Source of the DNA: Chelativorans sp. J32
GTDB taxonomy: Bacteria > Pseudomonadota > Alphaproteobacteria > Rhizobiales > Rhizobiaceae
Reading direction: 5' to 3'
Assembly: GCF_000518985.1 (NCBI RefSeq)
Contig: NZ_JAEQ01000002.1
Location: forward strand, 372,001 to 436,000
Length of the DNA stretch: 64,000 nucleotides
Below the pieces are notes generated by a model. It saw nothing but the letters and a program-made list of their open reading frames with translations. It was not told the origin of the DNA and ran no database searches. The translations under genes were made by a program, and so were the position numbers. Shown one piece after another: positions 45,663-55,781 of this stretch. How positions within the stretch are numbered: the first letter of the stretch is position 1; each line of letters begins with the position of its first letter.

Positions 45663-46418
45663 CTACTGCCGCGTCGCTTCAATCTTTTCGCTCAGGTGAT
45701 CGGCGCCCAAAGCGCCGTAGACAACCTCCTGACCCACCACATAGGAGGGCGTGCCGCTGATCTGCAGGCGGCTCGCGAGATTGTAGGTCTCGGCAAAGCT
45801 TGCCTCGATCGCCGGGTCCTTCATCGCCTCACGCAACGCTGCCTCATCCGCTCCCAGCTCGACAGCGATGCGGATTGCGGTCTCCTCATTGGCCCGGCCC
45901 TGGTTGCCGAGGAGCCGGCGGTGGAAGTCGCCGTATTTTGCCGGTTGAAGCTTCTGGAAAGCCTTCGATACCACATGGGCCGCATGGGAATCGGGACCGA
46001 GGATCGGAAACTCCTTCAGCACGAAGCGCAGGTTGTTGTCCTTGGCAAGCAGCGCTTCCATATCGTTCAGCGCCCGTTTGCAATAGCCGCAGTTATAATC
46101 GAAGAATTCTACGATCGTGACGTCGCCGTCGGGATTGCCGATGAAGCCATCGCTCGCCTGATGGAAGATCTGATCGGCCGCATCGGTTATCACCTGCTGG
46201 CTGGCGGCCGCCTGCTGCGCTTTCATCTTCTCTTCGAGGGCGGACTGCACCTCCAGCAGGATTTCCGGATTGGCGAGGAGATATTCGCGGACGATTCCCT
46301 CGATCTGAGGCTTGGTGAGCGCGCTTTGCCCGGCGGCCTGCTCCTGCGCCTGGAGTTGATTCGTGCCCGTGATGGCGAGAACCGAGGCAAAGGACGCAGC
46401 GAAAAGCAGTTTTTTCAT
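45663..46418 (-). CDS. DsbA-family periplasmic thioredoxin-like protein
   Basis: 251 residues: signal peptide (about 1-24, cleavage at LQA-QE), a helical linker, then a thioredoxin fold with C110-G-Y-C113 (FFDYNCGYCKRA), cis-Pro in SGTPSYVVG. Resembles the DsbA/Com1-type oxidoreductase of rhizobia. It should form or shuffle disulfides in exported proteins such as LptD. Partner DsbB not present. Separate from aroQ by a hairpin. Confidence 0.92.
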   Translation of the reverse strand: MKKLLFAASFASVLAITGTNQLQAQEQAAGQSALTKPQIEGIVREYLLANPEILLEVQSALEEKMKAQQAAASQQVITDAADQIFHQASDGFIGNPDGDVTIVEFFDYNCGYCKRALNDMEALLAKDNNLRFVLKEFPILGPDSHAAHVVSKAFQKLQPAKYGDFHRRLLGNQGRANEETAIRIAVELGADEAALREAMKDPAIEASFAETYNLASRLQISGTPSYVVGQEVVYGALGADHLSEKIEATRQ

Positions 46419-46488
46419 GATCTTTCCCTTGTGGGCCGGATGGCCTGCCGGTCACGGCCGCCGAACCGAATGTCAGTTCATTCTAGTA

Positions 46489-47877
46489 TCACTTTCGGCC
46501 TGGTTCGCGAAATTCGATAATATCCTGCGCACGGACCCATTCCGGCGAACCACGTTTCAATTTCATTTGTGCCCGTGCCGCCATGACCTTTGCATCACGA
46601 TAGGCACCTGAATGGAAATAACCTTCAGCGGTGGCCAGTTCGGCTGGTCCGATCTCCCCCAATTGTCCATAGGCTTGGGCGAGGAAGCGATAGCCGTTGA
46701 CGTAGCTGGGCTCGCGCGTCAATCCCGATTCCAGCTGGGTGGCAGCGCGGCGTACCAGGTCGGGCTGTCCCGTTGCGAGGAGCGCCTGGCCGTAGCCCAC
46801 TTCGAGCAGACCCGAGCGCGGCGCCAGCTTCATCGCGGTCGCGTAAGCTTCCGCCGCCTCGCGCGGCCGATTGGCCTTCACCAGGATTTCGCCGCGAAGC
46901 TCGTGGAAATACCCGTTGCGCGGCTGGCTGGCGATGAGCTGATCGACCTTGGAAAGAGCATTGCGAGGATTGCCGCTGAGATAGCTGGTGATCGCATCCG
47001 CATATAGAACTGGCAGACCGCCCGCATCCTTGCGGAAGACACGGGGGATAGCATTCCGTCCCGCCGTGTAAGCCGCTATCTTCGCACGCGCCAAATCATG
47101 GCGCAGCTGCAGGGCCGGCGGATCGGTCCGGTCATAGAAGCGGCTCTTCTTGACGAGCGCTTCGAGATTGGCGATCCGGTCGCGCGGCATGGGATGGCTG
47201 ACCTGATAAGGATCCACATTCACGCCGGCCAGCGCCAAATCGCCGGCCATGCGCTGGAAGGTGATCAGCATTCCCCGACCCGACTGGCCGGTGCGCTCCA
47301 GATAGGCGACCGCCGAGCGGTCAGCCGTGATTTCTTCCGTGCGCTGATAGGCAAGAAGACTGCGGCGGGCTGCTTCTGAACCGCCCATGGCCAGCCCGAC
47401 GCCGGCTTGCGCAAGATCGCCTTGGTTGCTTGCCGCGGCCGCCACGCCTGCGCCGATGCCGAGCAGCGTCGCAACGACGGCCATGGTCTGGGAGCGGGCC
47501 AACTGCTCGCGAAGCCTGTGCTGGTGGCCCCCGGCAAGATGCGCGACCTCGTGAGCGATGACCCCGATAATCTCATTCGGCGTTTCCGCTGTAAGCAGCG
47601 CGCCGGTATGAATGAAGATGCGCCGTCCGGCCACGAACGCATTGAAGCGATGGTCATTGACGAGCACGATCTCGATACTGGATCGGCTAAGGCCCGCGGC
47701 TTGAAGGATCGGCCCTGCATAATCGGCTACGAGCGCTTCGATCTCGGCATCGCGGACGATGGGAACGCCGCGCTGCGCGGCAGCCGGCGATACGCTTACG
47801 AATATATATGCCGCGGCCAGAAGTGCGGCGATTGTCCGGTAGAAGTGCACAGTAACAAATCGGGGCAAGGTCACCAT
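46489..47877 (-). CDS. M48-family metalloprotease with TPR tail (BepA-like)
   Basis: 462 residues from ATG 47877. Signal peptide (about 14-35), zinc-protease domain with HEVAH at 109-113 and the third ligand region EITADRSAVAYLE, then tetratricopeptide-like helices (about 310-430; PREAAEAYATAMKLAPRSG). BepA in E. coli degrades or matures stalled LptD, so here it may serve the lptD gene of this window; that link is inference. A longer frame to 47952 is unlikely. Confidence 0.93.
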   Translation of the reverse strand: MVTLPRFVTVHFYRTIAALLAAAYIFVSVSPAAAQRGVPIVRDAEIEALVADYAGPILQAAGLSRSSIEIVLVNDHRFNAFVAGRRIFIHTGALLTAETPNEIIGVIAHEVAHLAGGHQHRLREQLARSQTMAVVATLLGIGAGVAAAASNQGDLAQAGVGLAMGGSEAARRSLLAYQRTEEITADRSAVAYLERTGQSGRGMLITFQRMAGDLALAGVNVDPYQVSHPMPRDRIANLEALVKKSRFYDRTDPPALQLRHDLARAKIAAYTAGRNAIPRVFRKDAGGLPVLYADAITSYLSGNPRNALSKVDQLIASQPRNGYFHELRGEILVKANRPREAAEAYATAMKLAPRSGLLEVGYGQALLATGQPDLVRRAATQLESGLTREPSYVNGYRFLAQAYGQLGEIGPAELATAEGYFHSGAYRDAKVMAARAQMKLKRGSPEWVRAQDIIEFREPGRK

Positions 47878-48014
47878 CGCCGACACCGATATTTGATTAT
47901 CATGGCAAGGAGAAGGCGTTGCGCCCGTCTCAGTTTCCGCAACACCAATCATCTTCCGAACCGGTTTGAAAGAAAACTGCAGGACTTACCAAGAAGAGTC
48001 CAGAGTGCCGATTG

Positions 48015-48035
48015 AAGAAAGGCGGGGCATCCGCC
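48015..48035 (-). terminator. Probable terminator of rne
   Basis: On the minus strand, 12 bases after the rne stop, GGCGG-ATGCC-CCGCC forms a 5-bp stem followed by TTTCTTC. Short but in the right place. Confidence 0.45.
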
Positions 48036-48046
48036 CGGCCTTACAA

Positions 48047-50713
48047 TCAGAAGAAGCTCTTACGCTGCCACCACCCGGTTTTACGCGGAGGAGCTGCCTC
48101 ACCGCCGCCTTCTCCCGTCGAAGTGACGACGGGTTCCTGCTTTTCGGATGTATTGGCAGCATTCCGGCGCGAAGGCTTGGGCCGAACTTCCTCGGTCTTC
48201 TCTTCGAACGCAGGTTCGGCCAGTGTTTCGGCCGCAGGAGCGGCTTCCTCTACAGCCGGGACTTCGGCAGTTTGCACGTTTTCCTCGGCTACCGCTTCCT
48301 TTTTGGCGCGCGGCTTCCGGCGCGGCTTCTTGGCCGGTTTCTCCTCAGCCGCAGGCTCTTCGACGGCAGGCTCTGCGTCGGTTGAAACCGCCTCCACAGG
48401 GCCCGCCGGCGCCGGCTCGGGCGCTGCGGCAGGCTCTTCCGCAGGGGCAGCCGCTACGGCTTCTTCCCCGTCATCTTCCTGCTTGACTTCAGCGTCCTCA
48501 TCGCGGCGGTTCCGCTTGCCTCCGCGCTTCCCGCGGTGCCGCTTCTTGCGTGGCTCAGCTTCTCCGTCTTCGGCGGTGGTTTCAGCTTCCGCCTCAGCCG
48601 TGGCAATTGCCTCGGCTTCGGCTTCCGTCTCTTCTCCTTCTTCGGAGCCTTCGCTCGATTCGTCCGTTACCGCGGCGTGCGGCATGGCCTGCTCGACAGC
48701 GCGGTCCTTTCCGCCACGACGGCGGCGCCGGCGGCGGCGCTTGCGTCCGGGCGCGCCGGATTCCTCGGCGCTGGCATGCCTTTCCTCCTGCTCCTGCTCC
48801 TCCGCCTCTTCGGCGTAGGCCGTCTCCTCCACGTCGGGTTCCTCCTCCGGCACCGTCTGTACGGCGGCTTTGGGGGCGGGGGTGCGGGTAGAGGGCTGGC
48901 CCTTCACGATCGCATAGTGCTGGGTGCCCAACTCCTCGTCGGTCTCGATAGTGATATTGACGCCGAAGCGGGTTTCCAGTTCGACAAGCGTCGTGCGTTT
49001 GTGGTTGAGAAGGTAAAGCGCCGTGGAGGTGGGCGTGCGCACGGTGATGTCGTGGCGCCCGTCCTTCAACAGATATTCCTCGATTGCGCGGACCACCATG
49101 AGAGCAACCGACGAATCGGAGCGCACATGGCCGGCACCGCCGCAATGCGGGCATATCTGCATCGTGCTTTCCAGAACGCTCGAGCGGATGCGCTGGCGCG
49201 ACATTTCCAGCAGGCCGAAATGCGAAATACGTCCCACCTGAATGCGGGCGCGATCGCTCTTCAGACATTCTTTGAGTCGCTTTTCGACCGCCCGGTTGTT
49301 CCGGTTCTCCTCCATATCGATGAAATCGATGACGATCAGGCCGGCAAGGTCACGCAAGCGAAGCTGGCGGGCAACCTCTTCCGCCGCCTCGAGATTGGTC
49401 TGGAGCGCGGTGTCCTCGATCGAATGCTCCTTGGTGGAGCGGCCGGAGTTCACGTCGATGGAGACGAGTGCTTCGGTCTGATTGATGATGATATAGCCGC
49501 CCGACTTCAAGGTCACCTGCGGCTGCAGCATCTTGTCGAGCTGCGCCTCAATGCCGTTGCGCGCAAAGATGGGGACGCTGTCACGATAAGGCTGCACGAC
49601 CTTGGCGTGGCTGGGCATCAGCATCCGCATGAAATCCTTGGCCTCACGATAGGCTTCCTCGCCCGCCACCAGGATCTCGTCGATGTCCTTGTTGTAGAGG
49701 TCGCGTACCGCGCGCTTGATGAGGCTGCCTTCCTCATAGACAAGCGCGGGTGCAGTGGATTCGAGCGTCAGCGTGCGGACGCGTTCCCAGAGCCGCATCA
49801 GGTACTCGTAGTCGCGCTTGATCTCGGCCTTGGTCCGGTTGGCGCCCGCTGTACGCAGGATGACTCCCATGCCTTCCGGCACGTCCAGGCTTTTCACCAC
49901 TTCCTTGAGCCGCTTGCGATCCTGCGGATTGGTGATCTTGCGCGAGATGCCGCCGCCGCGCGCCGTGTTCGGCATCAGCACGGAATAACGGCCTGCAAGC
50001 GAGAGATAAGTGGTCAGGGCTGCGCCCTTGCTGCCGCGCTCCTCCTTGACCACCTGAACCAGCATGATCTGGCGGCGCTTGATGACTTCCTGGATCTTGT
50101 AGTTGCGGCGCACGGGGTGGCGGCGATTCTGCGCTTCATCAAGCGCATCCTCTGCACCGACCGTGTCGACTTCGTCCGAACCGTTGGATTCCTCCGAGCC
50201 GTTTCCATTCGATTCGTCTGAACCGTTGCCGTTCAGCTCCTCGGACCCATTGTCTGACGCGTGCGGCTCGGAAACCGCATCGCCCTTGACGACTTCGGCC
50301 TGCGCCCGTTCCTTGTTGTCGGCGGAAGCTTCCTCGGCCTTCGCGTCACGGCGATCCCCGCGGCGACGCTTCTTACCGCGCCCGCCCTGTGCTTCACCTT
50401 CCTCCGCCTCGTCTGCAGCGCGCGCTTCCTCAGCTTCTGCCTGCAGCAGCGCCTGCCGGTCAGCGACGGGGATCTGGTAGTAGTCGGGGTGGATTTCGCT
50501 GAAGGCGAGGAACCCGTGCCGGTTTCCTCCATATTCAACGAACGCAGCCTGTAACGAAGGTTCTACGCGGGTCACCCGCGCCAGATAAATATTTCCTCTG
50601 AGCTGCTTCTTGTCTTGTGATTCGAAATCGAACTCTTCGATACGATTACCGCGCAGGACGACAACGCGGGTTTCCTCCGGGTGGGAGGCGTCCATCAGCA
50701 TTTTGTTTGCCAT
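48047..50713 (-). CDS. rne: Ribonuclease E
   Basis: Endonuclease that drives mRNA decay and rRNA/tRNA processing. 888 residues from ATG 50713, preceded by GGGGAGAAAAGACTTT; 50758 is less likely. N-terminal S1 domain is interrupted by a long charged insert (about 85-190) with NGNGSEESNG-type repeats. The catalytic DNase-I-like part has SIDVNSGRST and IVIDFIDMEE (metal aspartates), and CPHCGG is the zinc-link. From about residue 640 the protein is acidic, Pro/Ala-rich and disordered, ending in a short basic aromatic peptide (GWWQRKSFF), a likely degradosome or membrane contact. Confidence 0.96.
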   Translation of the reverse strand: MANKMLMDASHPEETRVVVLRGNRIEEFDFESQDKKQLRGNIYLARVTRVEPSLQAAFVEYGGNRHGFLAFSEIHPDYYQIPVADRQALLQAEAEEARAADEAEEGEAQGGRGKKRRRGDRRDAKAEEASADNKERAQAEVVKGDAVSEPHASDNGSEELNGNGSDESNGNGSEESNGSDEVDTVGAEDALDEAQNRRHPVRRNYKIQEVIKRRQIMLVQVVKEERGSKGAALTTYLSLAGRYSVLMPNTARGGGISRKITNPQDRKRLKEVVKSLDVPEGMGVILRTAGANRTKAEIKRDYEYLMRLWERVRTLTLESTAPALVYEEGSLIKRAVRDLYNKDIDEILVAGEEAYREAKDFMRMLMPSHAKVVQPYRDSVPIFARNGIEAQLDKMLQPQVTLKSGGYIIINQTEALVSIDVNSGRSTKEHSIEDTALQTNLEAAEEVARQLRLRDLAGLIVIDFIDMEENRNNRAVEKRLKECLKSDRARIQVGRISHFGLLEMSRQRIRSSVLESTMQICPHCGGAGHVRSDSSVALMVVRAIEEYLLKDGRHDITVRTPTSTALYLLNHKRTTLVELETRFGVNITIETDEELGTQHYAIVKGQPSTRTPAPKAAVQTVPEEEPDVEETAYAEEAEEQEQEERHASAEESGAPGRKRRRRRRRRGGKDRAVEQAMPHAAVTDESSEGSEEGEETEAEAEAIATAEAEAETTAEDGEAEPRKKRHRGKRGGKRNRRDEDAEVKQEDDGEEAVAAAPAEEPAAAPEPAPAGPVEAVSTDAEPAVEEPAAEEKPAKKPRRKPRAKKEAVAEENVQTAEVPAVEEAAPAAETLAEPAFEEKTEEVRPKPSRRNAANTSEKQEPVVTSTGEGGGEAAPPRKTGWWQRKSFF

Positions 50714-51268
50714 AAAGTCTTTTCTCCCCGGCAGGAATCCTCCGCCGGGCGGGGGCATTCAACCTCCCCGCCGCGCCGCTCTGGGATCCTATGCCGGATA
50801 ATTTGATGCCTGCCGGTCCCGGCTTTGGAGCAGAAGAATGCCGGACCGCCGCCAAATCGCTGCGGATTCTCCCGGGGCTACTCCTCACTGCGCTCAACGC
50901 CATAGCATCGCCTGGCAGGACCGTTTCAACCAAGACCCGGATCGCCGGGCCGCCTTTTGCTCGTTTTGAGCCGGCACGGGAACATTCCCGGCCGTTTCCT
51001 CGCTTAAGGGTTCCGGCCAAGCCGCAAACACCTTGAGAAATCCTTTGAGCCATCATCCGCGCCGGCATTGCGCTACGGAAACTCACCGCCAACCCTATTC
51101 TTTCAGGGGGCGACTCCGTGGATAAGACGCCACGATGGTTCAAAATCGCTTTTATGATTTGACACCGTCCATGGCAACCCTGAAATCACATAGGGCATCC
51201 TTGCCTTGAAGCGGCCCAAAGCCTCGGCTAACGCGCATCTTTCCGACTGCCAACGAGTGGGGACTTAC
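50714..51268. promoter_or_regulatory. Divergent rne / amidase intergenic region
   Basis: About 555 bp without a gene I can support. It must hold the rne leader; long 5' UTRs that bind RNase E are known for rne in other bacteria, so this may be autoregulatory. Visible items: an inverted repeat CGGGAA-CA-TTCCCG (50977-50990), TTGAAA near 50928 on the minus strand as a possible -35 for rne, and TTGACA at 51159-51164 on the plus strand as a -35 for the amidase, though no clear -10 follows. Confidence 0.45.
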
Positions 51269-52531
51269 GTGGCGGAACAATCGACACCGATAAGCGTGCC
51301 AGCGCTTGGCGCCCGGCAGGAAGCACTGCGCAGGCAGTTCGCTTGCGGCCGTCTTGTTCTCTTCGCCATCTTCTCGGTGCTGGTGTTCTTTAGCGTTTCG
51401 GCCCGCGCGCAGGCACCCCAGCCGCTCGTGGCTTACGAATATACGATCGCCGGAGATGAGAATCGCGTGCGAATCGTGCTCAATTTCGACCGGGAGCCAA
51501 AAGTAAGCTGGTTTCTTCTTCGCGCGCCGCACCGCCTTGTCGTAGACCTTCCCGAGACGGAGTTCAGCATAGAGGAGCAGGAAGCAGAGCCTAGAGGCTT
51601 GATCTCTCGAGTGCGTTATGGCCGGATGACGCAAGGCCATTCCCGAATGATCTATACAATGCCGGGTCCGTTCAAGGTCGAAGAGGTTTCTGTTCTGAAG
51701 AACGAAAGCTCGCCGGGACATCGGCTGATCGTCGACATCGTCTCTGCCTCGGAAAGCGCTTTCGAAGCGGCCATGCGCGAACGTCTCAATATTGCTCCCG
51801 AGGCGGGAACGGCAACGAATGCCCCGGCGCGCAAACCCAAGGAGGATCGGTTCACCATCGCCCTCGATCCCGGCCATGGGGGCATCGACGGCGGTGCGCG
51901 CGGCGTCAGCGGAACCTTCGAGAAGACGATCACGCTCTCCTTCGCCAAGGAACTCAAGGACCGATTGGAGGAAACCGGTAAGTATAATGTCGTGCTTACC
52001 AGAAGCGAGGACGTCTTCCTGAGGTTGGACGAGCGTGTACGAATCGCGCGCGAGAACGAAGCCGACCTTTTGATATCGATCCATGCCGATGCGATTTCGA
52101 TGCGCAATTTTCGCGGAGCCACCATCTATACGCTTTCGGACCGGGCTTCGGACGCGGAAGCGGCCGCGACGGCCGCCCGCGAAAACCTATCGGACGAAAT
52201 CGCCGGGCTGACGGTCGAGGAGGAGCAGGACCACGTTACCGACATCCTTTTCGACCTCATTCGCCGCGAAACCCATGCTTTTTCGATTCACTTCGCCCGC
52301 ACCCTGCTCGATGAGCTGAGTGACACGGTGCATCTCGTCGGCAATCCGCTTCGTTCCGCCGGGTTTCTCGTCCTCAAGGCACCGGACGTGCCTTCCGTTC
52401 TCGTGGAACTCGGCTATCTCTCGAATGCGGAAGACGAGAAGCAGATGCAGGATCCTGCCTGGCGGGCGAAGGCCGTGGAATCCATATTTGACGCGATCAA
52501 TATATTCGCAGCTGCACGAGCGGGAGGGTAG
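51269..52531 (+). CDS. N-acetylmuramoyl-L-alanine amidase (Amidase_3)
   Basis: Cleaves the glycan-peptide bond of peptidoglycan, for daughter-cell separation. About 420 residues from GTG 51269 (GGGGACTTAC precedes); a TTG at 51206 in the same frame gives 441. N-terminal signal/anchor (LVLFAIFSVLVFFSVSARAQA), AMIN domain (about 60-165), then Amidase_3 with ALDPGHGGIDGGARG (zinc His), E of the ELGYLSN region and SIHADA. Followed by the PBP1A gene. Similar to AmiC; the start is uncertain. Confidence 0.92.
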   Translation: MAEQSTPISVPALGARQEALRRQFACGRLVLFAIFSVLVFFSVSARAQAPQPLVAYEYTIAGDENRVRIVLNFDREPKVSWFLLRAPHRLVVDLPETEFSIEEQEAEPRGLISRVRYGRMTQGHSRMIYTMPGPFKVEEVSVLKNESSPGHRLIVDIVSASESAFEAAMRERLNIAPEAGTATNAPARKPKEDRFTIALDPGHGGIDGGARGVSGTFEKTITLSFAKELKDRLEETGKYNVVLTRSEDVFLRLDERVRIARENEADLLISIHADAISMRNFRGATIYTLSDRASDAEAAATAARENLSDEIAGLTVEEEQDHVTDILFDLIRRETHAFSIHFARTLLDELSDTVHLVGNPLRSAGFLVLKAPDVPSVLVELGYLSNAEDEKQMQDPAWRAKAVESIFDAINIFAAARAGG

Positions 52532-52728
52532 TGGATCGTTGCAATCAGACAACGCTCTCGATTCTTTTCGCATCGATAGATGATAATGACTGGCCCCTTG
52601 CCCAATTTTGCTCACAAGACCCCGGCAGGGGATGAACGCTGTTGTCGTGATTTCACCTCCCGGTGCTTATGGTGGTATCATCGCAAGGCGAGGAGTAGCC
52701 GGGCAAAGCCGGTCACACTGGAGCGAGC

Positions 52729-55185
52729 ATGTTACGTCTCTTAGGATATTTTTTCGGTATTGGCATTGTCTTCGCGCTTATTGCTGCTGCCGGCGTGGCA
52801 CTTTATGTCGGCGACCTTGCGAAGGATCTGCCCGACTATGAGGTGCTGGCAAAATACGAACCGCCCGTGATGACCCGCGTCCACGCGTCCGACGGCTCGC
52901 TGATGGCGGAGTTCGCGCGGGAGCGGCGCCTCTACCTTCCGATCAAGGCCATTCCGGACCGGGTGAAGGCCGCATTCCTGTCGGCTGAAGACAAGAGCTT
53001 CTACTCCCATCCCGGCATAGACGTTTCGGGCCTGTTCAGGGCTGTCGTAACCAATGTGCAGAATTTCGGTTCCGGACGCAGGCCGGTCGGCGCGTCGACC
53101 ATCACCCAGCAGGTGGCCAAGAATTTCCTTCTCACTTCCGACCAGACGATCGACCGGAAGATCAAGGAGATGATTCTCTCCTTCCGCATCGAGCAGGCCT
53201 ATTCGAAGGACCGTATCCTCGAACTCTATCTCAACGAGATTTTCTTCGGTCTCGGATCTTACGGCATCGCCGGAGCTGCGCTTGCCTATTACGACAAGCC
53301 GGTGTCGGAGCTTACCATCGCTGAGGCCGCATATCTCGCCGCCCTGCCGAAGGGCCCTTCCAACTACCATCCCTTCCGACATACCGACCGCGCCCTCGAA
53401 CGCCGCAACTGGGTGATCGATCAGATGCGGGTCAACGGCTACATCACGGCAAGGGAGGCTGAAGAGGCGAAGGCGACCGGGCTTGATGTAAGGCCGCGTC
53501 AGCGTGGAAACTATCTTGCCGGTTCGGAATATTTCACGGAAGAGGTTCGGCGCGAACTCATCTCCCGGTATGGCGAGGACGCACTTTACGAGGGCGGCCT
53601 CTATGTGCGCACGACGCTCGATCCCAAGCTGCAGATTTTCGCGCAGGAGGCGCTCCGGCACGGGCTCATGAAATACGATAATTTGCGCGGTTATCGCGGG
53701 CCGGTGGATCAGATCGACGTTTCCGGCGACTGGGGCGAGGCTCTGTCCAAAGTATCCGGCTTGAGCGATGTGCAAGAATGGCATCTGGCTGTGGTGCTCG
53801 AAGCGAACGGCAATGATGTGAAGATCGGTTTGCAGCCCGGCCGTGAGATTTCCGGCGAACTGTCCAAGGAGCGCGAGACCGGCACCATCGATACGAAGGA
53901 TATCGGTTGGGTCCTTCGTCACCTGGTGGACGGCAAGCTGCTGAAGGCGAAGTCTCTGGAGGGCGTGTTCAAGCCCGGCGATGTCATTTACGTCGAACGG
54001 GCAGCCGAGGAGAGCGACAAATGGCTGGTGCGGCAGGCGCCGGCGATTGGTGGCGCGCTGGTCGCGATGGACCCGCATACGGGGCGCGTTCTCGCTATGG
54101 CCGGCGGGTTCTCCTATGCGGCGTCGGAGTTCAATCGCGCCACGCAGGCTTATCGCCAGCCGGGTTCCGCCTTCAAGCCGATCATCTATGCCGCCGCGCT
54201 CGACAATGGCTACACGCCTGCCTCGGTGGTAATGGACGGGCCGCTTACCATTCATATCGGCAATCAGGTTTGGGAGCCGAAGAATTATGGCGGCGAGTTC
54301 GGGGGACCTTCGACCCTGCGCACCGGCATCGAGCGCTCCCGCAATCTGATGACGGTGCGGCTCGCCCAGGATATGGGCATGGATCTGGTTGCCGAATATG
54401 CCGAGCGTTTCGGTGTCTATGACGACATGCCCGAACACATCGCCATGTCCCTGGGTTCGGGTGAGACCACGGTCATGCGGATGGTCACCGCCTATGCGAT
54501 CATGGCCAATGGAGGCAAGCACATCCAGCCTTCCCTGGTGGACCGCATCCAAGATCGCTACGGAAAGACGGTCTTCAAGCACGACCGGCGCGAATGCGAG
54601 GGCTGCACGGCCGACGAATGGCGCAATCAGCCCGAGGCGCAGCTGGTAGACAATCGCGAGCAGGTGCTCGACCCGATGACGGCCTATCAGATCACCTCCA
54701 TGATGGAGGGAGTGGTGGAGCGGGGCACGGCGAGAACGATTGCCGAGCTGGGCCGCCCTATCGCGGGCAAGACCGGCACCACCAATGATGAGAAGGATGC
54801 CTGGTTCATCGGCTATACGCCTGATCTGGTCGTGGGCGTCTTCATGGGTTACGACCAGCCGCGGCCCATGGGCAAAGGGGCGACCGGAAGCGGTCTGGCT
54901 GCGCCGATCTTCAAGGAATTCATGGCGGATGCGCTGAAGGACATGCGCCCTGTCGATTTCCAGGTCCCCGAGGGGATGCAACTTGTCGCCATCGATCGCA
55001 AGACTGGCATGCGCGCCCCGGAAGGGGCACCGGGTACCATCTTGGAAGCCTTCAAGCCTGGGACCGGGCCTGCGGACAGCTATTGGGTTATCGGCATGGA
55101 AAGCAGCCAGGTGAGCACAGGCGCAAGCAATATCTCGCCTGAGGCGAATCGAGCGATTACCACGGGAGCTGGCGGCCTCTTCTGA
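52729..55185 (+). CDS. Penicillin-binding protein 1A
   Basis: Bifunctional peptidoglycan synthase. 818 residues: N-terminal transmembrane anchor (about 5-24), GT51 glycosyltransferase (about 60-235; SAEDKSFYSHPGID and GASTITQQVAKNFLL), an OB-like insert (about 330-430), then transpeptidase with SAFK (serine nucleophile in QPGSAFKP), SRN in ERSRNLMT and KTGTT. Class A PBP1 (mrcA/ponA type). The amidase upstream and cupin downstream lie on the same strand. Confidence 0.95.
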   Translation: MLRLLGYFFGIGIVFALIAAAGVALYVGDLAKDLPDYEVLAKYEPPVMTRVHASDGSLMAEFARERRLYLPIKAIPDRVKAAFLSAEDKSFYSHPGIDVSGLFRAVVTNVQNFGSGRRPVGASTITQQVAKNFLLTSDQTIDRKIKEMILSFRIEQAYSKDRILELYLNEIFFGLGSYGIAGAALAYYDKPVSELTIAEAAYLAALPKGPSNYHPFRHTDRALERRNWVIDQMRVNGYITAREAEEAKATGLDVRPRQRGNYLAGSEYFTEEVRRELISRYGEDALYEGGLYVRTTLDPKLQIFAQEALRHGLMKYDNLRGYRGPVDQIDVSGDWGEALSKVSGLSDVQEWHLAVVLEANGNDVKIGLQPGREISGELSKERETGTIDTKDIGWVLRHLVDGKLLKAKSLEGVFKPGDVIYVERAAEESDKWLVRQAPAIGGALVAMDPHTGRVLAMAGGFSYAASEFNRATQAYRQPGSAFKPIIYAAALDNGYTPASVVMDGPLTIHIGNQVWEPKNYGGEFGGPSTLRTGIERSRNLMTVRLAQDMGMDLVAEYAERFGVYDDMPEHIAMSLGSGETTVMRMVTAYAIMANGGKHIQPSLVDRIQDRYGKTVFKHDRRECEGCTADEWRNQPEAQLVDNREQVLDPMTAYQITSMMEGVVERGTARTIAELGRPIAGKTGTTNDEKDAWFIGYTPDLVVGVFMGYDQPRPMGKGATGSGLAAPIFKEFMADALKDMRPVDFQVPEGMQLVAIDRKTGMRAPEGAPGTILEAFKPGTGPADSYWVIGMESSQVSTGASNISPEANRAITTGAGGLF

Positions 55186-55209
55186 CCGCCTACAACCTCT
55201 TTTCAAAAA

Positions 55210-55231
55210 CCGGCTCCCAAAAGGGGGCCGG
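55210..55231 (+). terminator. Hairpin after PBP1A gene
   Basis: CCGGCTCCC (55210-55218) pairs with GGGGGCCGG (55223-55231) around AAAA, one G-U wobble, 24 bp after the stop. GTGCATTAGATATTTTTA follows, a delayed T-run. Probably separates PBP1A from the cupin gene. Confidence 0.55.
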
Positions 55232-55272
55232 GTGCATTAGATATTTTTAGTTTAATTTTAGTGGGTTAAGCT

Positions 55273-55707
55273 ATGTCCAATCATATTTTCATCGCAGCTT
55301 CTGCCGTCGTTTTCTCAGCCTGTGCCGCGCTTCCACTGCTTGCCAAGGAAGAGACGCGGATCCAGGCCACGGAGATCTTAAAGAGCGAGCAGACGGTTCT
55401 GGAGCAGCCGATCCGTTATCCCGAAGGCCAGGCGAGGATAACAAGCGTTCTCCTCACGCTCGAGCCGGGGCAAGAAACGGGGATGCATATCCATAGGGTT
55501 CCTGTCTTTGGGTATATGGTCGAGGGCGAACTCACGGTCGATTACGGAGAGAAGGGCGTTCGTGTCTATAAGGCCGGAGATGCCGTGATGGAGGCGGTTG
55601 ATTGGCCGCATAACGAGGTGAACAAGACAAATGCCCCGGTCAAGATTCTCGCCGTGTTCATGGGTGCGGAAGGCGTATCGAACACCGAGCCGGTACCTCC
55701 GCAATAA
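55273..55707 (+). CDS. Exported cupin-domain protein
   Basis: 144 residues: signal peptide (about 1-24, ALPLLA), then a single cupin barrel with motif 1 around GQETGMHIHRVPVFGYMVEGEL (metal histidines and glutamate, shortened) and motif 2 around AVDWPHNEVNKT. Periplasmic, no catalytic assignment. The promoter region is AT-rich (TTTAGTTTAATTTTAG at 55246-55261), unlike its neighbours, and the gene separates PBP1A from prfB, which are usually adjacent in relatives; possibly a later insertion. Confidence 0.85.
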   Translation: MSNHIFIAASAVVFSACAALPLLAKEETRIQATEILKSEQTVLEQPIRYPEGQARITSVLLTLEPGQETGMHIHRVPVFGYMVEGELTVDYGEKGVRVYKAGDAVMEAVDWPHNEVNKTNAPVKILAVFMGAEGVSNTEPVPPQ

Positions 55708-55781
55708 TAGGCGGGCAAGTCCCTGATCGCCGACGCTCCGTCACTTTACAGGCGAGGTCTTCATCCATAAGTTCCGGCCGG

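Noticed and set aside
52741-55206. Very long open frame (about 820 codons) opposite the PBP1A gene
   Set aside because: It mirrors a strongly conserved gene on the other strand; long antisense frames are common in GC-rich codon-biased DNA, and the translation shows no recognisable family.
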